DNA of 64,000 bases, taken from assembly GCF_014212055.1 (NCBI RefSeq), contig NZ_JACJVO010000010.1, positions 82,599 to 146,598 of the forward strand. The letters are read 5' to 3'. The translations under genes were made by a program, and so were the position numbers. Positions 34,929 to 43,447 of this stretch are shown piece by piece. Every line of letters starts with the position of its first letter. Positions within the stretch are counted from its first letter, which is position 1. Below the pieces are notes generated by a model. It saw nothing but the letters and a program-made list of their open reading frames with translations. It searched no databases and was not told the DNA's origin. The stretch comes from Cohnella zeiphila (lineage in GTDB: Bacteria; Bacillota; Bacilli; Paenibacillales; Paenibacillaceae).

Positions 34929-35819
34929 TTGAACGTTCAGCAACTGCGGGTTTTCCGCCAGGCGGCGGCCTGCCGGACGATGACCGACGCGGCCGAGTCG
35001 CTCGGGCTCAGCCAGCCGACGGTCAGCTTCCATCTGAGGAAGCTGGAGGAGGCGCTCGGCGTGGATCTGCTGCGCCGCAGGTCCGGCCGGATCGTGCTGA
35101 CCGATGCGGGAGAAGAACTGCTACCCTACGCCCGCAAAATATCCTCGCTGTTCGAGGAAGCGCAGCAGCTTATGCGAGACTACAAGGAATCGGGAAGGGG
35201 CAAGCTGCGGATCGGCGCCAGCTATACGCCGGCCACCTATTTCCTGCCCGCCTATCTCGCCGAATTCCAGCAGCGGTTCCCCCGCACTATTCCGTTGCTC
35301 ACCGTCAAGCAGGCGGGCGATGCGCTCGGCCTGCTGCGCGGATGCGAGATCGACGTCGCCGTCGTCTCCTTGCCGGAACGGGTCGAGTCCGACCTCCACA
35401 TCGTGAAGCTGGCCGACGACGATCTGAAGCTGGTCGTGCCTCCTTTTCACCCCCTGGCTTCCAAAGCCGTCGTCGAGTTGGACGATTTGAGCGGGGAAGC
35501 GTTCCTCGTGCACGAGCCGGGGTCCACCTCCCGCGAGCTGTCCGAGCAGTGGGCGATGGAGAACGGCTTGCGCTGGAACGTCCGAATGGAGCTCGGCGCC
35601 ATCGAGACGATCAAGGAGTCGGTCAAGCACGGCATGGGCATCGGCATCCTTCCCTGGCGCAGCGTCATGAAGGAAGCGGCGGAGGGCACGCTTGCGATGA
35701 GGGATTTGCCGGGAAAGGTCCGGCTTCGGACCATCAGCCTGGCGTACCGCAAGGAGGACGAGCTCGTTCCCCAGGCATCTCAGTTCATCTCCTTCATCCG
35801 GACCAAGCTCGGCGTCTGA
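34929..35819 (+). CDS. LysR-family transcriptional regulator
   Basis: Regulator of about 296 residues. The N-terminal winged helix-turn-helix is NVQQLRVFRQAAACRTMTDA, then LGLSQPTVSFHLRKLEE and DAGEELLPYA. The effector domain begins GKLRIGASYTPATYFLPAYL, as in CysB/CysL-type LysR proteins. A TTG start at 34929 is chosen because GGGAGGGGG lies 7 bases ahead and the protein then starts at the usual point; an ATG at 34881 lies inside the palindrome. It is divergent from the importer operon and probably controls it in response to the transported compound. Confidence 0.88.
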   Translation: MNVQQLRVFRQAAACRTMTDAAESLGLSQPTVSFHLRKLEEALGVDLLRRRSGRIVLTDAGEELLPYARKISSLFEEAQQLMRDYKESGRGKLRIGASYTPATYFLPAYLAEFQQRFPRTIPLLTVKQAGDALGLLRGCEIDVAVVSLPERVESDLHIVKLADDDLKLVVPPFHPLASKAVVELDDLSGEAFLVHEPGSTSRELSEQWAMENGLRWNVRMELGAIETIKESVKHGMGIGILPWRSVMKEAAEGTLAMRDLPGKVRLRTISLAYRKEDELVPQASQFISFIRTKLGV

Positions 35820-35860
35820 TAGGCGAGCCAAGTCTCGGGAACCGGGCTTTCCATTTTCTT

Positions 35861-35889
35861 TTGACGTCCCCTATGGTAGACTTTACCTA
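35861..35889 (+). promoter_or_regulatory. promoter of the hybrid kinase gene
   Basis: TTGACG at 35861-35866 and TACCTA at 35884-35889 with a 17-base spacer, between the LysR stop and the hairpin leader. Confidence 0.6.
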
Positions 35890-35892
35890 AAC

Positions 35893-35940
35893 GGATCTCC
35901 TCTCAACGCTTTCGCTTGGGAGCCGAGGTCCTCTTTCTTT
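35893..35940 (+). terminator. terminator-like hairpin in the hybrid kinase leader
   Basis: GGATCTC pairs with GAGGTCC and CTCTCAA with TTGGGAG, followed by TCTTTCTTTTT just before the AAGGAG site. It lies downstream of the predicted promoter, so it is either an attenuator of the kinase gene or the LysR terminator. Confidence 0.55.
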
Positions 35941-35958
35941 TTAAGGAGAATCATCCCT

Positions 35959-38900
35959 TTGTTCAAACGTTCGATCGGATCCGGAAAATGGAATATGGCG
36001 GTGTGGCCGATCTTATTCGTCGTCGTCCTGACCGTTTCTCGTCTTGCTTGGCTCTCGGCGTTTCATCACGAGCAGACTTGGCATGCCGTAAAAGGGCAGC
36101 TGGATTTGCGGGAATGGAACGCGGCGGACGGGGGCACGATCTCGCTGGACGGACAGTGGGCGTTCTACCCCGGCTCCTTGCTGGCCGATTCGCAAGAACC
36201 GCAGGGCCGGGCGGCGCCCGATTATGTCCAGGTTCCGGGCGGCTGGAACGATTCTTTGCGGGCCGGAGCCGACAGCCCTTACGGGTACGGTACGTATAAG
36301 CTCGTCATTCGGGTCGATCCCGGGAAGGATTACACCTACGCCATTCGCCTGACAAGCGTCCGCAGCTCCTCGATGCTGTACGTGAACGGCCGGCTGCTGG
36401 GCCAATCCGGACAACCCGCGGCGGACAAGAAAGACTATTCGCCCGGGAACAACCCTTATTCCGCCTCCTTCACCCCCGATCGCGACGGCGTGATCGAGAT
36501 TGCGGTCGAAGCCGCCAACTATGAGGATCCTCGCGACAGCGGCATGATCCGTTCCGTCCGATTCGGAACCGAGAACGCAGTCGACCGGGAATCCCGGCTG
36601 TCCATGTCCATGCAGGAAATGGTCGCCGTCGTTTTCCTGATGCAGGCGGTCTACGCGCTCATTCTGTTTCTGGCGGGAAGGCGGGAGAACAGTCTTCTCT
36701 ACTTCGCCCTGTTGGCCGTATTCGCGATGGCGAACAATTTGCTCGGAAGCGAAGAGAAGCTGCTGTCCTTCTGGTTCCCCATCGGATACGCCTGGAGCTT
36801 CAAGCTCGTTTATTTCGCCTTGACCGGCGTCGCCTTCTCCCTGCTTCGATGCGTGGCTTCCCAATTGCCGGCATCCTGGCGCAGAATCGTTTCGTGGCAC
36901 GCGGTTCTTTGCGGGATTGCCGGAGCGCTCGCTTTGCTTCTGGATACCCGCCCGATCATGCAGCTTCAACCGTTGTTCGTGGCGACGTTCGCCATTTCGG
37001 TCGGGTTGACCGTCGTCGCCCTGTTCCGCGCCTCGGTCCGCAATCTTAAAGATAGCGTCTCTTGGCTGTTGGCCATTCTCGCATTTGCGAGCCACCTGGT
37101 CTGGTTGGAATACTATCTCGTTACCAGCATCAAGGTGGTCTATTACCCGTTCGATCTCATCGCTGCGATGGCATGCTTCGCGTCCGTCTGGATCCGGCGT
37201 TATTTCCAAGTGCATTCCGAAACCGTAAAGCTCGCGGACAAGCTTCAGCGGGCCGACAAGCTCAAGGATCAATTTCTGGCCAATACGTCGCACGAGCTGC
37301 GAAATCCGCTGCACGGCATCCTGAACGTGTCGCAAGCCGTATTGGAAAGAGAGCAGCGCCTGCTTCGTCCGGAAAGCGTCAAAGATTTGGAGACGGTCTT
37401 GTCGGTAGGGCGGCGCATGTCGCTTATGCTGAACGACCTTCTCGACGTGATGAGTCTGCGGGAAGGCGCGCCCCGGGTGCAGCGAAGCAGCTTTCGCCTC
37501 CAGTCGATCGCCGCCGGCGTGCTGGATATGTTCCGCTTGATGACGGAAGGAAAGCCGGTGCGGCTGACGAATCGGATTCCGGACTCGTTCCCGCTCGTCT
37601 TCGCGGACGAGAACCGCGTCATTCAAATTCTGTTCAACCTGCTTCATAACGCCGTGAAATTTACGGCCGAAGGGGAAGTGACGATTCAAGGGCACGTTCG
37701 GGACGGCAAGGCGCATATCGCCGTATCGGATACCGGAGCCGGCATGGACGAGGAGACGATGCGCCGCATGTTCGAGCCATACGAGCAGGGCGATCCCGAC
37801 CGGACGATGATCGAAGGAGGCTTCGGTCTCGGCCTGAGCATCAGCAAACAGCTGGTGGAGCTGCATGGGGGAACGCTTCGAGCCGAATCCGTTCCCGGCC
37901 GAGGGACCGAGTTCGTATTTACGCTGCCGCTATCCGACGTCCCGGATGACGCGCGGAAAGAAACGGAAATATCGGCGTCCGATCCGGCGCTCGCCGCGGC
38001 TGAGGCAGCGGCCGCTTCCGAAGTTTCGGGCGGCTCGAACGGCCCGGCGGAACCGGGCGCCCCTCCCGACCTTCCGCGAATTCTGGTCGTCGACGACGAT
38101 CCGGTCAACCTGAAGGTCGTCGAGTCGATTCTTTCGCCGGAGCGGCTCTACGAGACGAAAACGGCGACCAGCGGCAAGGAAGCGCTGGCGATGTTGGACG
38201 AGAGAGAATGGGATCTCGTGGTGGCGGACGTCATGATGCCCGGCATGTCGGGCTACGAGTTGACGCGCTCGATTCGGCGGCGGCATTCGGTCACGGACCT
38301 TCCCGTTCTGCTGCTTACGGCGAGAAGCCAGCCCGAAGACATCGAGAACGGATTCCGGGCCGGCGCCAACGATTACGTGACGAAGCCGGTGGACGCGATG
38401 GAATTGCGGTCGAGGGTCAAATCGCTGACCGATGTAAAGCAATCCGTGCGCGAGAGGCTTCGCATGGAGGCCGCTTGGCTTCAGGCCCAGATTCAGCCCC
38501 ATTTCTTGTTCAACGCGCTCAATTCGGTGGCCGCCCTGAGCGAGGTCGATTCGGATCGGATGCGCAGCCTGCTCGAAGCGTTCGGTCATTTTCTGAGGAA
38601 CAAATTCAAGCTTCACCGGATGGATGAACTGATCCCGGTCGAAGAGGAGCTAAGCATCGTCCGTTCTTATCTGCACATCGAGAAGGAACGCTTCGGCGAC
38701 CGGCTTCGGATCGCGTGGGACATCGACGATACCGCGCAGCTGTCGCTTCCGCCGCTCACGATCCAGCCGTTGGTGGAGAATGCCGTGAGACACGGAGTGA
38801 TGAAACGCGCCGGCGGAGGGCGCCTGCTGATCAAGCTTGCGGACTTCGGAACGTACGCGGAAATCGCCGTTGTGGACGACGGGGCCGGAATGGATGCGGA

Positions 38901-39090
38901 GACGCTGCGGCGCGTTCTCGCCGGCGAGTCCGCAGGCAAGTCGGGGATCGGACTGTCGAATACGGATCTGCGCTTGAAAAGACGGTACGGGCAAGGCCTG
39001 CAGATCAAAAGCGAGCCGGGCCGCGGAACGTCCGTCTCTTTTGTCGCTACGAGTAGTGCCGGCGGGACCGTTCGGCCATCGAACCGCTGA
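35959..39090 (+). CDS. hybrid sensor kinase with 7TMR-DISM sensor and two kinase cores
   Basis: A 1,043-residue membrane protein. Order: one N-terminal helix, a galactose-binding-like 7TMR-DISM extracellular domain (residues about 60-210), seven membrane helices (220-410), HisKA with His445 in NTSHELRNPLHGIL, an ATPase domain (DTGAGMDEET, GFGLGLSISKQLVELHGG), an Ala/Ser/Pro linker, a receiver with Asp757 in VVADVMMPGMSG and Lys in DYVTKPVD, then a LytS/YesM-type His_kinase domain with His848 in QIQPHFLFNALNSV and a second ATPase domain (QPLVENAVRHG, GKSGIGLSNTDLRL). Start is TTG at 35959 with AAGGAG 9 bases ahead. It has no adjacent response regulator, so the output target lies elsewhere. All catalytic boxes look intact. 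Confidence 0.9.
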   Translation: MFKRSIGSGKWNMAVWPILFVVVLTVSRLAWLSAFHHEQTWHAVKGQLDLREWNAADGGTISLDGQWAFYPGSLLADSQEPQGRAAPDYVQVPGGWNDSLRAGADSPYGYGTYKLVIRVDPGKDYTYAIRLTSVRSSSMLYVNGRLLGQSGQPAADKKDYSPGNNPYSASFTPDRDGVIEIAVEAANYEDPRDSGMIRSVRFGTENAVDRESRLSMSMQEMVAVVFLMQAVYALILFLAGRRENSLLYFALLAVFAMANNLLGSEEKLLSFWFPIGYAWSFKLVYFALTGVAFSLLRCVASQLPASWRRIVSWHAVLCGIAGALALLLDTRPIMQLQPLFVATFAISVGLTVVALFRASVRNLKDSVSWLLAILAFASHLVWLEYYLVTSIKVVYYPFDLIAAMACFASVWIRRYFQVHSETVKLADKLQRADKLKDQFLANTSHELRNPLHGILNVSQAVLEREQRLLRPESVKDLETVLSVGRRMSLMLNDLLDVMSLREGAPRVQRSSFRLQSIAAGVLDMFRLMTEGKPVRLTNRIPDSFPLVFADENRVIQILFNLLHNAVKFTAEGEVTIQGHVRDGKAHIAVSDTGAGMDEETMRRMFEPYEQGDPDRTMIEGGFGLGLSISKQLVELHGGTLRAESVPGRGTEFVFTLPLSDVPDDARKETEISASDPALAAAEAAAASEVSGGSNGPAEPGAPPDLPRILVVDDDPVNLKVVESILSPERLYETKTATSGKEALAMLDEREWDLVVADVMMPGMSGYELTRSIRRRHSVTDLPVLLLTARSQPEDIENGFRAGANDYVTKPVDAMELRSRVKSLTDVKQSVRERLRMEAAWLQAQIQPHFLFNALNSVAALSEVDSDRMRSLLEAFGHFLRNKFKLHRMDELIPVEEELSIVRSYLHIEKERFGDRLRIAWDIDDTAQLSLPPLTIQPLVENAVRHGVMKRAGGGRLLIKLADFGTYAEIAVVDDGAGMDAETLRRVLAGESAGKSGIGLSNTDLRLKRRYGQGLQIKSEPGRGTSVSFVATSSAGGTVRPSNR

Positions 39091-39122
39091 GCCGATAAAC
39101 GAATATCCGCAAAGGCTCGCTT

Positions 39123-39193
39123 GGTTGTCCGGGCCCTGCAACCGTTAGCGCCGGCCGCAGGTTGATTGCTCGGTTGTCTGGGCCCTGCAATCG
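39123..39193. repeat. pair of GGGCCC-centred palindromes 49 bp apart
   Basis: GGTTGTCCGGGCCCTGCAACC at 39123 and its near copy starting GGTTGTCTGGGCCCTGCAAT at 39172. Each is an inverted repeat (GGTTG with CAACC or CAATC) around GGGCCC. They follow the hybrid kinase stop by about 35 bases. Confidence 0.7.
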
Positions 39194-39204
39194 CTCTGTT
39201 CCGC

Positions 39205-39392
39205 CGCTAACGAAACCTCACGTTCTTATTCGACTCCGCAGAAGCAGGTTTACGTTTTAAGGAAACTGAGCGACGTTATTGGCCCCATTAGGTCGGAAAA
39301 ACAACAGCTATCCGTCTCATAAGGTTCATACGTTTCGTTACGCCCGCCCATCCTTTGGTTTTGCCGGAATAGCGCCGCTCAGTTTCGTTAGC
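39205..39392. repeat. mirror-symmetric element of TAACGAAACT repeats (first locus)
   Basis: Motif TAACGAAACTGAGCGGCGCT followed by ATTCCGG or a close variant. CGAAAC starts at 39211 and GGAAAC at 39261 on the plus strand, and CGAAAC starts at 39387 and 39337 on the minus strand. Spacing is 50 bp within each pair and 76 bp between the inner copies. The same layout recurs at 56.5 kb. The element separates the hybrid kinase from the following minus-strand genes. No gene in the 515-base gap. Confidence 0.88.
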
Positions 39393-39544
39393 GTCTCGTC
39401 CGCGCCCGAAAGCGCAGTCCTCCGAGCGCGACGCGTCTTCGGTGAGCCTGTACAGTAACCGGCCATCGAAAACGACGCGGAACGCGCATGCCAACGGCGA
39501 TTTTCACCTATGGCGCGTGGCGCGGCATTCGGTACTCGGCCCGA

Positions 39545-39585
39545 CAACAAAGGCGGTGCGAGAATTCGTTCTCGCACCGCCCTTA
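39545..39585 (-). terminator. terminator of the small acidic protein gene
   Basis: GGCGGTGCGAGAA pairs perfectly with TTCTCGCACCGCC (13 bp, CGAA loop), followed by TTTGTTGT on the minus strand, 20 bases after the stop at 39606. Confidence 0.85.
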
Positions 39586-39605
39586 TCTAATGCAAGCATC
39601 CGTCT

Positions 39606-39884
39606 CTACCGGTCGTCGTACCGATCGTCGACTTCCTTGGCGAGCTTGCGGTACTTCGTCGTCTCTTCCGCCACCGGGTCGCGTTCCGACTGGATGCGGA
39701 CTTCCCAGCGGGGCGACAGCCGCGCCACCGCTTCCTGCTCGGGCGCTTCGCCGTCCATCGGCCCTTCGGTCAGCCGTTTGGCCAGCTCGGCTTCCGCTTC
39801 GGAAAAGCTCCCCTCGTCCGCAGACGTCCTCTCGCCCTCCGGCATCCGATTCGCGCCGTCGTCACGCTTCTCTCCGTTCGCCAT
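39606..39884 (-). CDS. small acidic hypothetical protein
   Basis: About 92 residues, hydrophilic and charged, with no membrane segment (MANGEKRDDGANRMPEGE near the start and KYRKLAKEVDDRYDDR at the end). It is accepted as a gene because AGGAGG lies 8 bases before the ATG at 39884 and a strong terminator follows. An ATG two codons earlier is too close to the ribosome site. The high content of Glu, Asp and Arg suggests a disordered cytoplasmic protein; no family was recognised. It follows the inositol-monophosphatase-like gene by 64 bases and may share its transcript. Confidence 0.6.
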   Translation of the reverse strand: MANGEKRDDGANRMPEGERTSADEGSFSEAEAELAKRLTEGPMDGEAPEQEAVARLSPRWEVRIQSERDPVAEETTKYRKLAKEVDDRYDDR

Positions 39885-39948
39885 GCGCATCGCCTCCTTT
39901 GCCCGATAGGATGAGCATCGGGCTGCGCGATCATGTATTCCGAGCCGG

Positions 39949-40785
39949 CTAAGCTTTGGCCAGCTCCTTCAGGAAATCGGCGTGAATATGGCCGTTGCTG
40001 GCGGCCACGTTGCGGACGCCGAGATGATACGGATCTCCCGACTGGTCCGTGACCGTGCCGCCCGCTTCTTCCACCAGCAGCGACCCCGCCGCCAGATCCC
40101 AGGAGTTGAGCCCGATCTCCCAGAAGCCGCTCAGCCGTCCGGCCGCTACATAAGCCATCTGAAGCGCGGCCGAGCCGGCGGTGCGAATATTGCGCACTTG
40201 CGGGGCCATCGTCTGGATTTGCTTCAAGTTGCGCGGGAGCGCCACCTGATGCTCCGCCGGAAAACCGGACCCCACCAGGCTCCGGTCCAGCGTTGTCTCC
40301 GCCGACACTTTCATTCTCCGGCCGTGCACATACGCCCCCTTGCCCCGCTCCGCAACGAACAACTCGTCCCGCGAAGGGTCGTAAACGACGCCCACGATCA
40401 CTTTTCCTCGGTGAGCCAGCGCGATCGACACGGTAAAGAACGGAAAGCCGTGCACGTAATTCGTCGTCCCGTCAATCGGGTCCACGATCCATAAATACTC
40501 TTCCGCGCTTACTTTTTGCAACGCTTTCACGGATGCCTCCGGACCGGGCTCCACTCCCTCTTCGCCCAAGAACGAATGCTCCGGAAAATGGGTCCCGATC
40601 AAATTGCGGATCAGCCGCTCGGAGCCCTTGTCCACTTCCGTCACCAGATCGTGCAGAGAAATCTTCAAGTCCGGCTCCGCCACCTGGCCGATCCGGCTCT
40701 TGATCCACTCCCCCGCCTTGGAGGCGCAGTTCACCGCAACCGCCGTGAAGCTTTTGCCGCCGATAACCGCCTCGTTGTCCGTCAT
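39949..40785 (-). CDS. inositol monophosphatase family phosphatase
   Basis: Mg-dependent sugar or inositol phosphatase of about 278 residues. Metal-binding motifs: GEEGVEPGPE (equivalent of GEE), WIVDPIDGTTNYVHGFPFF (DPIDGT), and NSWDLAAGSLLVEEAGG. Length and order are those of SuhB/YktC proteins. Start at 40785 has AGAGGGG 6 bases upstream. Physiological substrate (inositol-1-phosphate, fructose-1,6-bisphosphate or NADP) cannot be told from the sequence. Confidence 0.88.
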   Translation of the reverse strand: MTDNEAVIGGKSFTAVAVNCASKAGEWIKSRIGQVAEPDLKISLHDLVTEVDKGSERLIRNLIGTHFPEHSFLGEEGVEPGPEASVKALQKVSAEEYLWIVDPIDGTTNYVHGFPFFTVSIALAHRGKVIVGVVYDPSRDELFVAERGKGAYVHGRRMKVSAETTLDRSLVGSGFPAEHQVALPRNLKQIQTMAPQVRNIRTAGSAALQMAYVAAGRLSGFWEIGLNSWDLAAGSLLVEEAGGTVTDQSGDPYHLGVRNVAASNGHIHADFLKELAKA

Positions 40786-40912
40786 GAACATCCCCTCTGA
40801 TTCCCTGTATATTCAGGCCTCGTTCGTCTGAAGTTGGCCAAGCCATTCTCCTCAATTATACGTCGCCGGAAACGACGCGGTTCCGGCTTTGTCCCATTTC
40901 CTCGACTTTTCG

Positions 40913-41734
40913 TCATTCGCTCAGGCCCTTCACGATCAAGTAGATCGCCACCAGAAGCAGCGTCGCCCGCAGCAGCCACATCAGCTGTTTCCCCGTCAGC
41001 CTGGAGGCGACGATCGCGCCGATCCGCCCGCCGACGATCGCTCCGGGAGCGAGCGCGAGGAACAAGGCCCCGTCGATATTGCCGTGCCAGAGATGCACGC
41101 CGCTCCCCAGAACCGACGACAGGAAGATGACGAACATCGATGTCGCCGTCGCCACGTGAGGAGGAAAGCGGAACAAGATGACCATCAGCGGAACGAACAG
41201 CGAGCCGCCGCCGATGCCGAACAAGCCGGAGGAGAGACCTACCCCCGCTCCGATCAGCAGGGCGGACGCCAGATTGTAGCCGTACTCGTACCGTACGCCC
41301 TGGCCGTCCGTGAACGAGCGCCGGATGCGCCACTGAATCCGAAGCGGCTTCATCCTCTCGCGGACGACCATCAGCCCGAACATCGCGAGCATGAAGATTC
41401 CGAACGACAGCTGAAACGGTCCCTGCGGAATCTTGTTCGTGAGCAGCGCGCCCGCCATGGCGCCCGGTCCGCTGGCGGCGAAGATCAGCCATCCGGAGCG
41501 GAAGTCGACTTTGCCTTGCTTCTTGTAGGTCCAGGTCGCCGTCATCGCCGTAAAGATCAGAACGGCCAGCGAAGTTCCGACCGCATGCTGGGCGGAGATC
41601 GTCTCCCCGAACAGCGACGGGCCGAGCAGCACGAGCGAAGGCACGATCACGATGCCCCCGCCCAGCCCGACGATGCTGCCGAATACCGCCGAGACGGCTC
41701 CGATCAATACGATGCAAGCCCAAGCCAACACCAT
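40913..41734 (-). CDS. TSUP family (TauE/SafE) permease
   Basis: Membrane protein of 273 residues with seven to eight hydrophobic segments. The N-terminus IGAVSAVFGSIVGLGGGIVIVPSL and the mid-protein repeat GVGLSSGLFGIGGGSLFVPLM are the two glycine-rich half-repeats of the TSUP fold. The family exports or imports sulfite, sulfonates or other sulfur-containing anions. The ATG at 41734 has AAAGGA 10 bases upstream. It lies 33 bases after the small protein gene upstream. Confidence 0.88.
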   Translation of the reverse strand: MVLAWACIVLIGAVSAVFGSIVGLGGGIVIVPSLVLLGPSLFGETISAQHAVGTSLAVLIFTAMTATWTYKKQGKVDFRSGWLIFAASGPGAMAGALLTNKIPQGPFQLSFGIFMLAMFGLMVVRERMKPLRIQWRIRRSFTDGQGVRYEYGYNLASALLIGAGVGLSSGLFGIGGGSLFVPLMVILFRFPPHVATATSMFVIFLSSVLGSGVHLWHGNIDGALFLALAPGAIVGGRIGAIVASRLTGKQLMWLLRATLLLVAIYLIVKGLSE

Positions 41735-41767
41735 CAAGTTCGCATCCTTTTGTCGGAAAGCCGGCCG

Positions 41768-42091
41768 TCAGCCGCCCGAATTCTCTCCGAAAAACATCTC
41801 ATGGGCCAACGCCGTTTGAACGCGCGCTTCCTCCTCGGTCAGCCGGCGCACCAGCTCCATCTCGACCTGCGTGACTTCTTCCCCCTGAAAGTTGATCTCC
41901 GCGATGGACGCGAGGATCTTGACGATGGCGACCGCCTCGTTGTTCGGGGTGTAGGCGATGACCTTCTGTCCCGTCGGGAATACCCGGAACTGCTTCTTGA
42001 CCATTTTGCCGCGTCCGTATTCGAGCAGCTCGTAAAGCTCCTGGTCGGATTTGAATTTGCATACCGAATTAAACTCGGTTTGAAATCCCAT
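41768..42091 (-). CDS. conserved-looking hypothetical protein, 107 residues
   Basis: Soluble protein starting MGFQTEFNSVCKFKSDQELY, with a beta-rich centre (QFRVFPTGQKVIAYTPNNEA, VAIVKILASIAEI) and a helical acidic C-terminus. No catalytic motif or known family recognised. It is supported by a good promoter (TTGCGC-17-TATAAT at 42150-42122) and GGAGG 7 bases ahead of the ATG at 42091. It probably heads a transcript with the TSUP permease. Confidence 0.7.
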   Translation of the reverse strand: MGFQTEFNSVCKFKSDQELYELLEYGRGKMVKKQFRVFPTGQKVIAYTPNNEAVAIVKILASIAEINFQGEEVTQVEMELVRRLTEEEARVQTALAHEMFFGENSGG

Positions 42092-42121
42092 TCTCATACC
42101 TCCGCCTAAGCATTTGTTGCT

Positions 42122-42150
42122 ATTATAAGGCAGCCTGCTCCCGCGCGCAA
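42122..42150 (-). promoter_or_regulatory. promoter of the 107-residue protein gene
   Basis: Minus strand TTGCGC at 42150-42145 and TATAAT at 42127-42122, spacer 17 bases. Confidence 0.65.
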
Positions 42151-42197
42151 AAAGAAATCGGCTTCCGCGCCCGGCCCCAAGGCCGTGCGGACGCCGA
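42150..42197 (-). terminator. terminator of ddl
   Basis: CGGCGTCCGCACGGCC pairs with GGCCGGGCGCGGAAGCCG with small bulges, then ATTTCTTTTT, 40 bases after the ddl stop. The T tract overlaps the next gene's -35. Confidence 0.7.
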
Positions 42198-42235
42198 CGA
42201 AAATTTCGAACGCGCCAAGGCGAGCGGCGGTCCGC

Positions 42236-43387
42236 TCATTCCGCGGACGGCTCGCCGGTGCCGTAATCGATCGACTGCTTCTCCTCGAATCGTTCGATGC
42301 CCAGCCGAATCAGAGTGTCCAGCAGCTCCCGGTAAGGCACGCCGGATTCCTGCCACAGCAGCGGATACATGCTGAACGGCGTGAATCCCGGCATCGTGTT
42401 GACTTCGTTCAGGAACAGCTTCCCGTCGCTTCTGCGCAGGAAAAAGTCGGCGCGGCACAGGCCCGACCCGTCGATGGCGAGGAACGCGCGAACGGCCATC
42501 TCCCGCGCCTCGTCGGCCGTCTCCGGCGGAATCTCGGCCGGAATGACCATGACCGACTTGCCGTCGACATACTTTGCCTTGTAATCGTAAAATTCGTTCG
42601 AGCTGACGATCTCCCCCGGCACGGAAGCGCGGGGCTCGTCGTTGCCGAGCACGCTCACTTCGATCTCGCGCGCGTCGACGAACTCCTCGACGATCACCTT
42701 GCGGTCGTAGCGGAACGCCTCGTCCACGGCGTCGATCAGCTCCTGCCGGTCGCGCGCCTTGGAGACGCCGACGCTCGACCCGAGGTTGGCCGGCTTGACG
42801 AAGCACGGATAGCCGAGCGCCTCTTCGATGCCCGCCAGCTCGGCGTCCCTCCGGCGCCGCCACTGGAAGCGCGTGAAGTGACGATAGCCGACCTGCGGCA
42901 GCCCCGCTTGGGCGAACATCGTCTTCATCGCCGCTTTGTCCATGCCGACGGCGGAAGAGAGCACGCCCGCGCCGACGTACGGCAGGCCGGCCATCTCGAA
43001 CAGCCCCTGGATCGTGCCGTCCTCTCCGAACGTGCCGTGCAGCAGCGGAAACATCACGTCGACGGCCCGGCTTTCCGGCGCAGCCGCCCCTCCTTCGGCC
43101 GGCGCCGCGAGTTCGGACATTCCCTGCAGTACCGGCAGCAGAGCGCCCCCATTGCTCGGGGCGTCCGCCGCTCCGGCACCGCCGAATTGCAGTTCCGCCA
43201 CCGCCGCCGGAGGCGCCTCCAGAAGAGGACCGGAGCGCCACTGCCCCGTTTTCGTAATATAAAAAGGAACGATCTCGTATTGGCCGTAATCAAACGATTT
43301 GAGCACCGCAAGCGCCGTCTGCAGCGACACTTCGTGCTCTCCCGAGCGCCCGCCGTAAACGAGGCCGACGCGTACTTTTTGTCCCAT
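42236..43387 (-). CDS. ddl: D-alanine--D-alanine ligase
   Basis: ATP-dependent ligase making D-Ala-D-Ala for peptidoglycan, 383 residues, cytoplasmic. Motifs: VGLVYGGRSGEHEVSL, FPLLHGTFGEDGTIQG, the ATP-grasp block YPCFVKPANLGSSVGVSKA, and LFLNEVNTMPGFTPFSMYP near the C-terminus. An Ala/Gly-rich insertion (about 40 residues after position 65) makes it slightly longer than the Bacillus enzyme. ATG at 43387 has GGAGG 8 bases upstream. It is followed by its own terminator. Confidence 0.95.
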   Translation of the reverse strand: MGQKVRVGLVYGGRSGEHEVSLQTALAVLKSFDYGQYEIVPFYITKTGQWRSGPLLEAPPAAVAELQFGGAGAADAPSNGGALLPVLQGMSELAAPAEGGAAAPESRAVDVMFPLLHGTFGEDGTIQGLFEMAGLPYVGAGVLSSAVGMDKAAMKTMFAQAGLPQVGYRHFTRFQWRRRRDAELAGIEEALGYPCFVKPANLGSSVGVSKARDRQELIDAVDEAFRYDRKVIVEEFVDAREIEVSVLGNDEPRASVPGEIVSSNEFYDYKAKYVDGKSVMVIPAEIPPETADEAREMAVRAFLAIDGSGLCRADFFLRRSDGKLFLNEVNTMPGFTPFSMYPLLWQESGVPYRELLDTLIRLGIERFEEKQSIDYGTGEPSAE

Positions 43388-43447
43388 GGATGTCCTCCGG
43401 ATCAACGATGAAGTCAAATGAATGAAGGCAAACGGTGCCGCCGGGCG

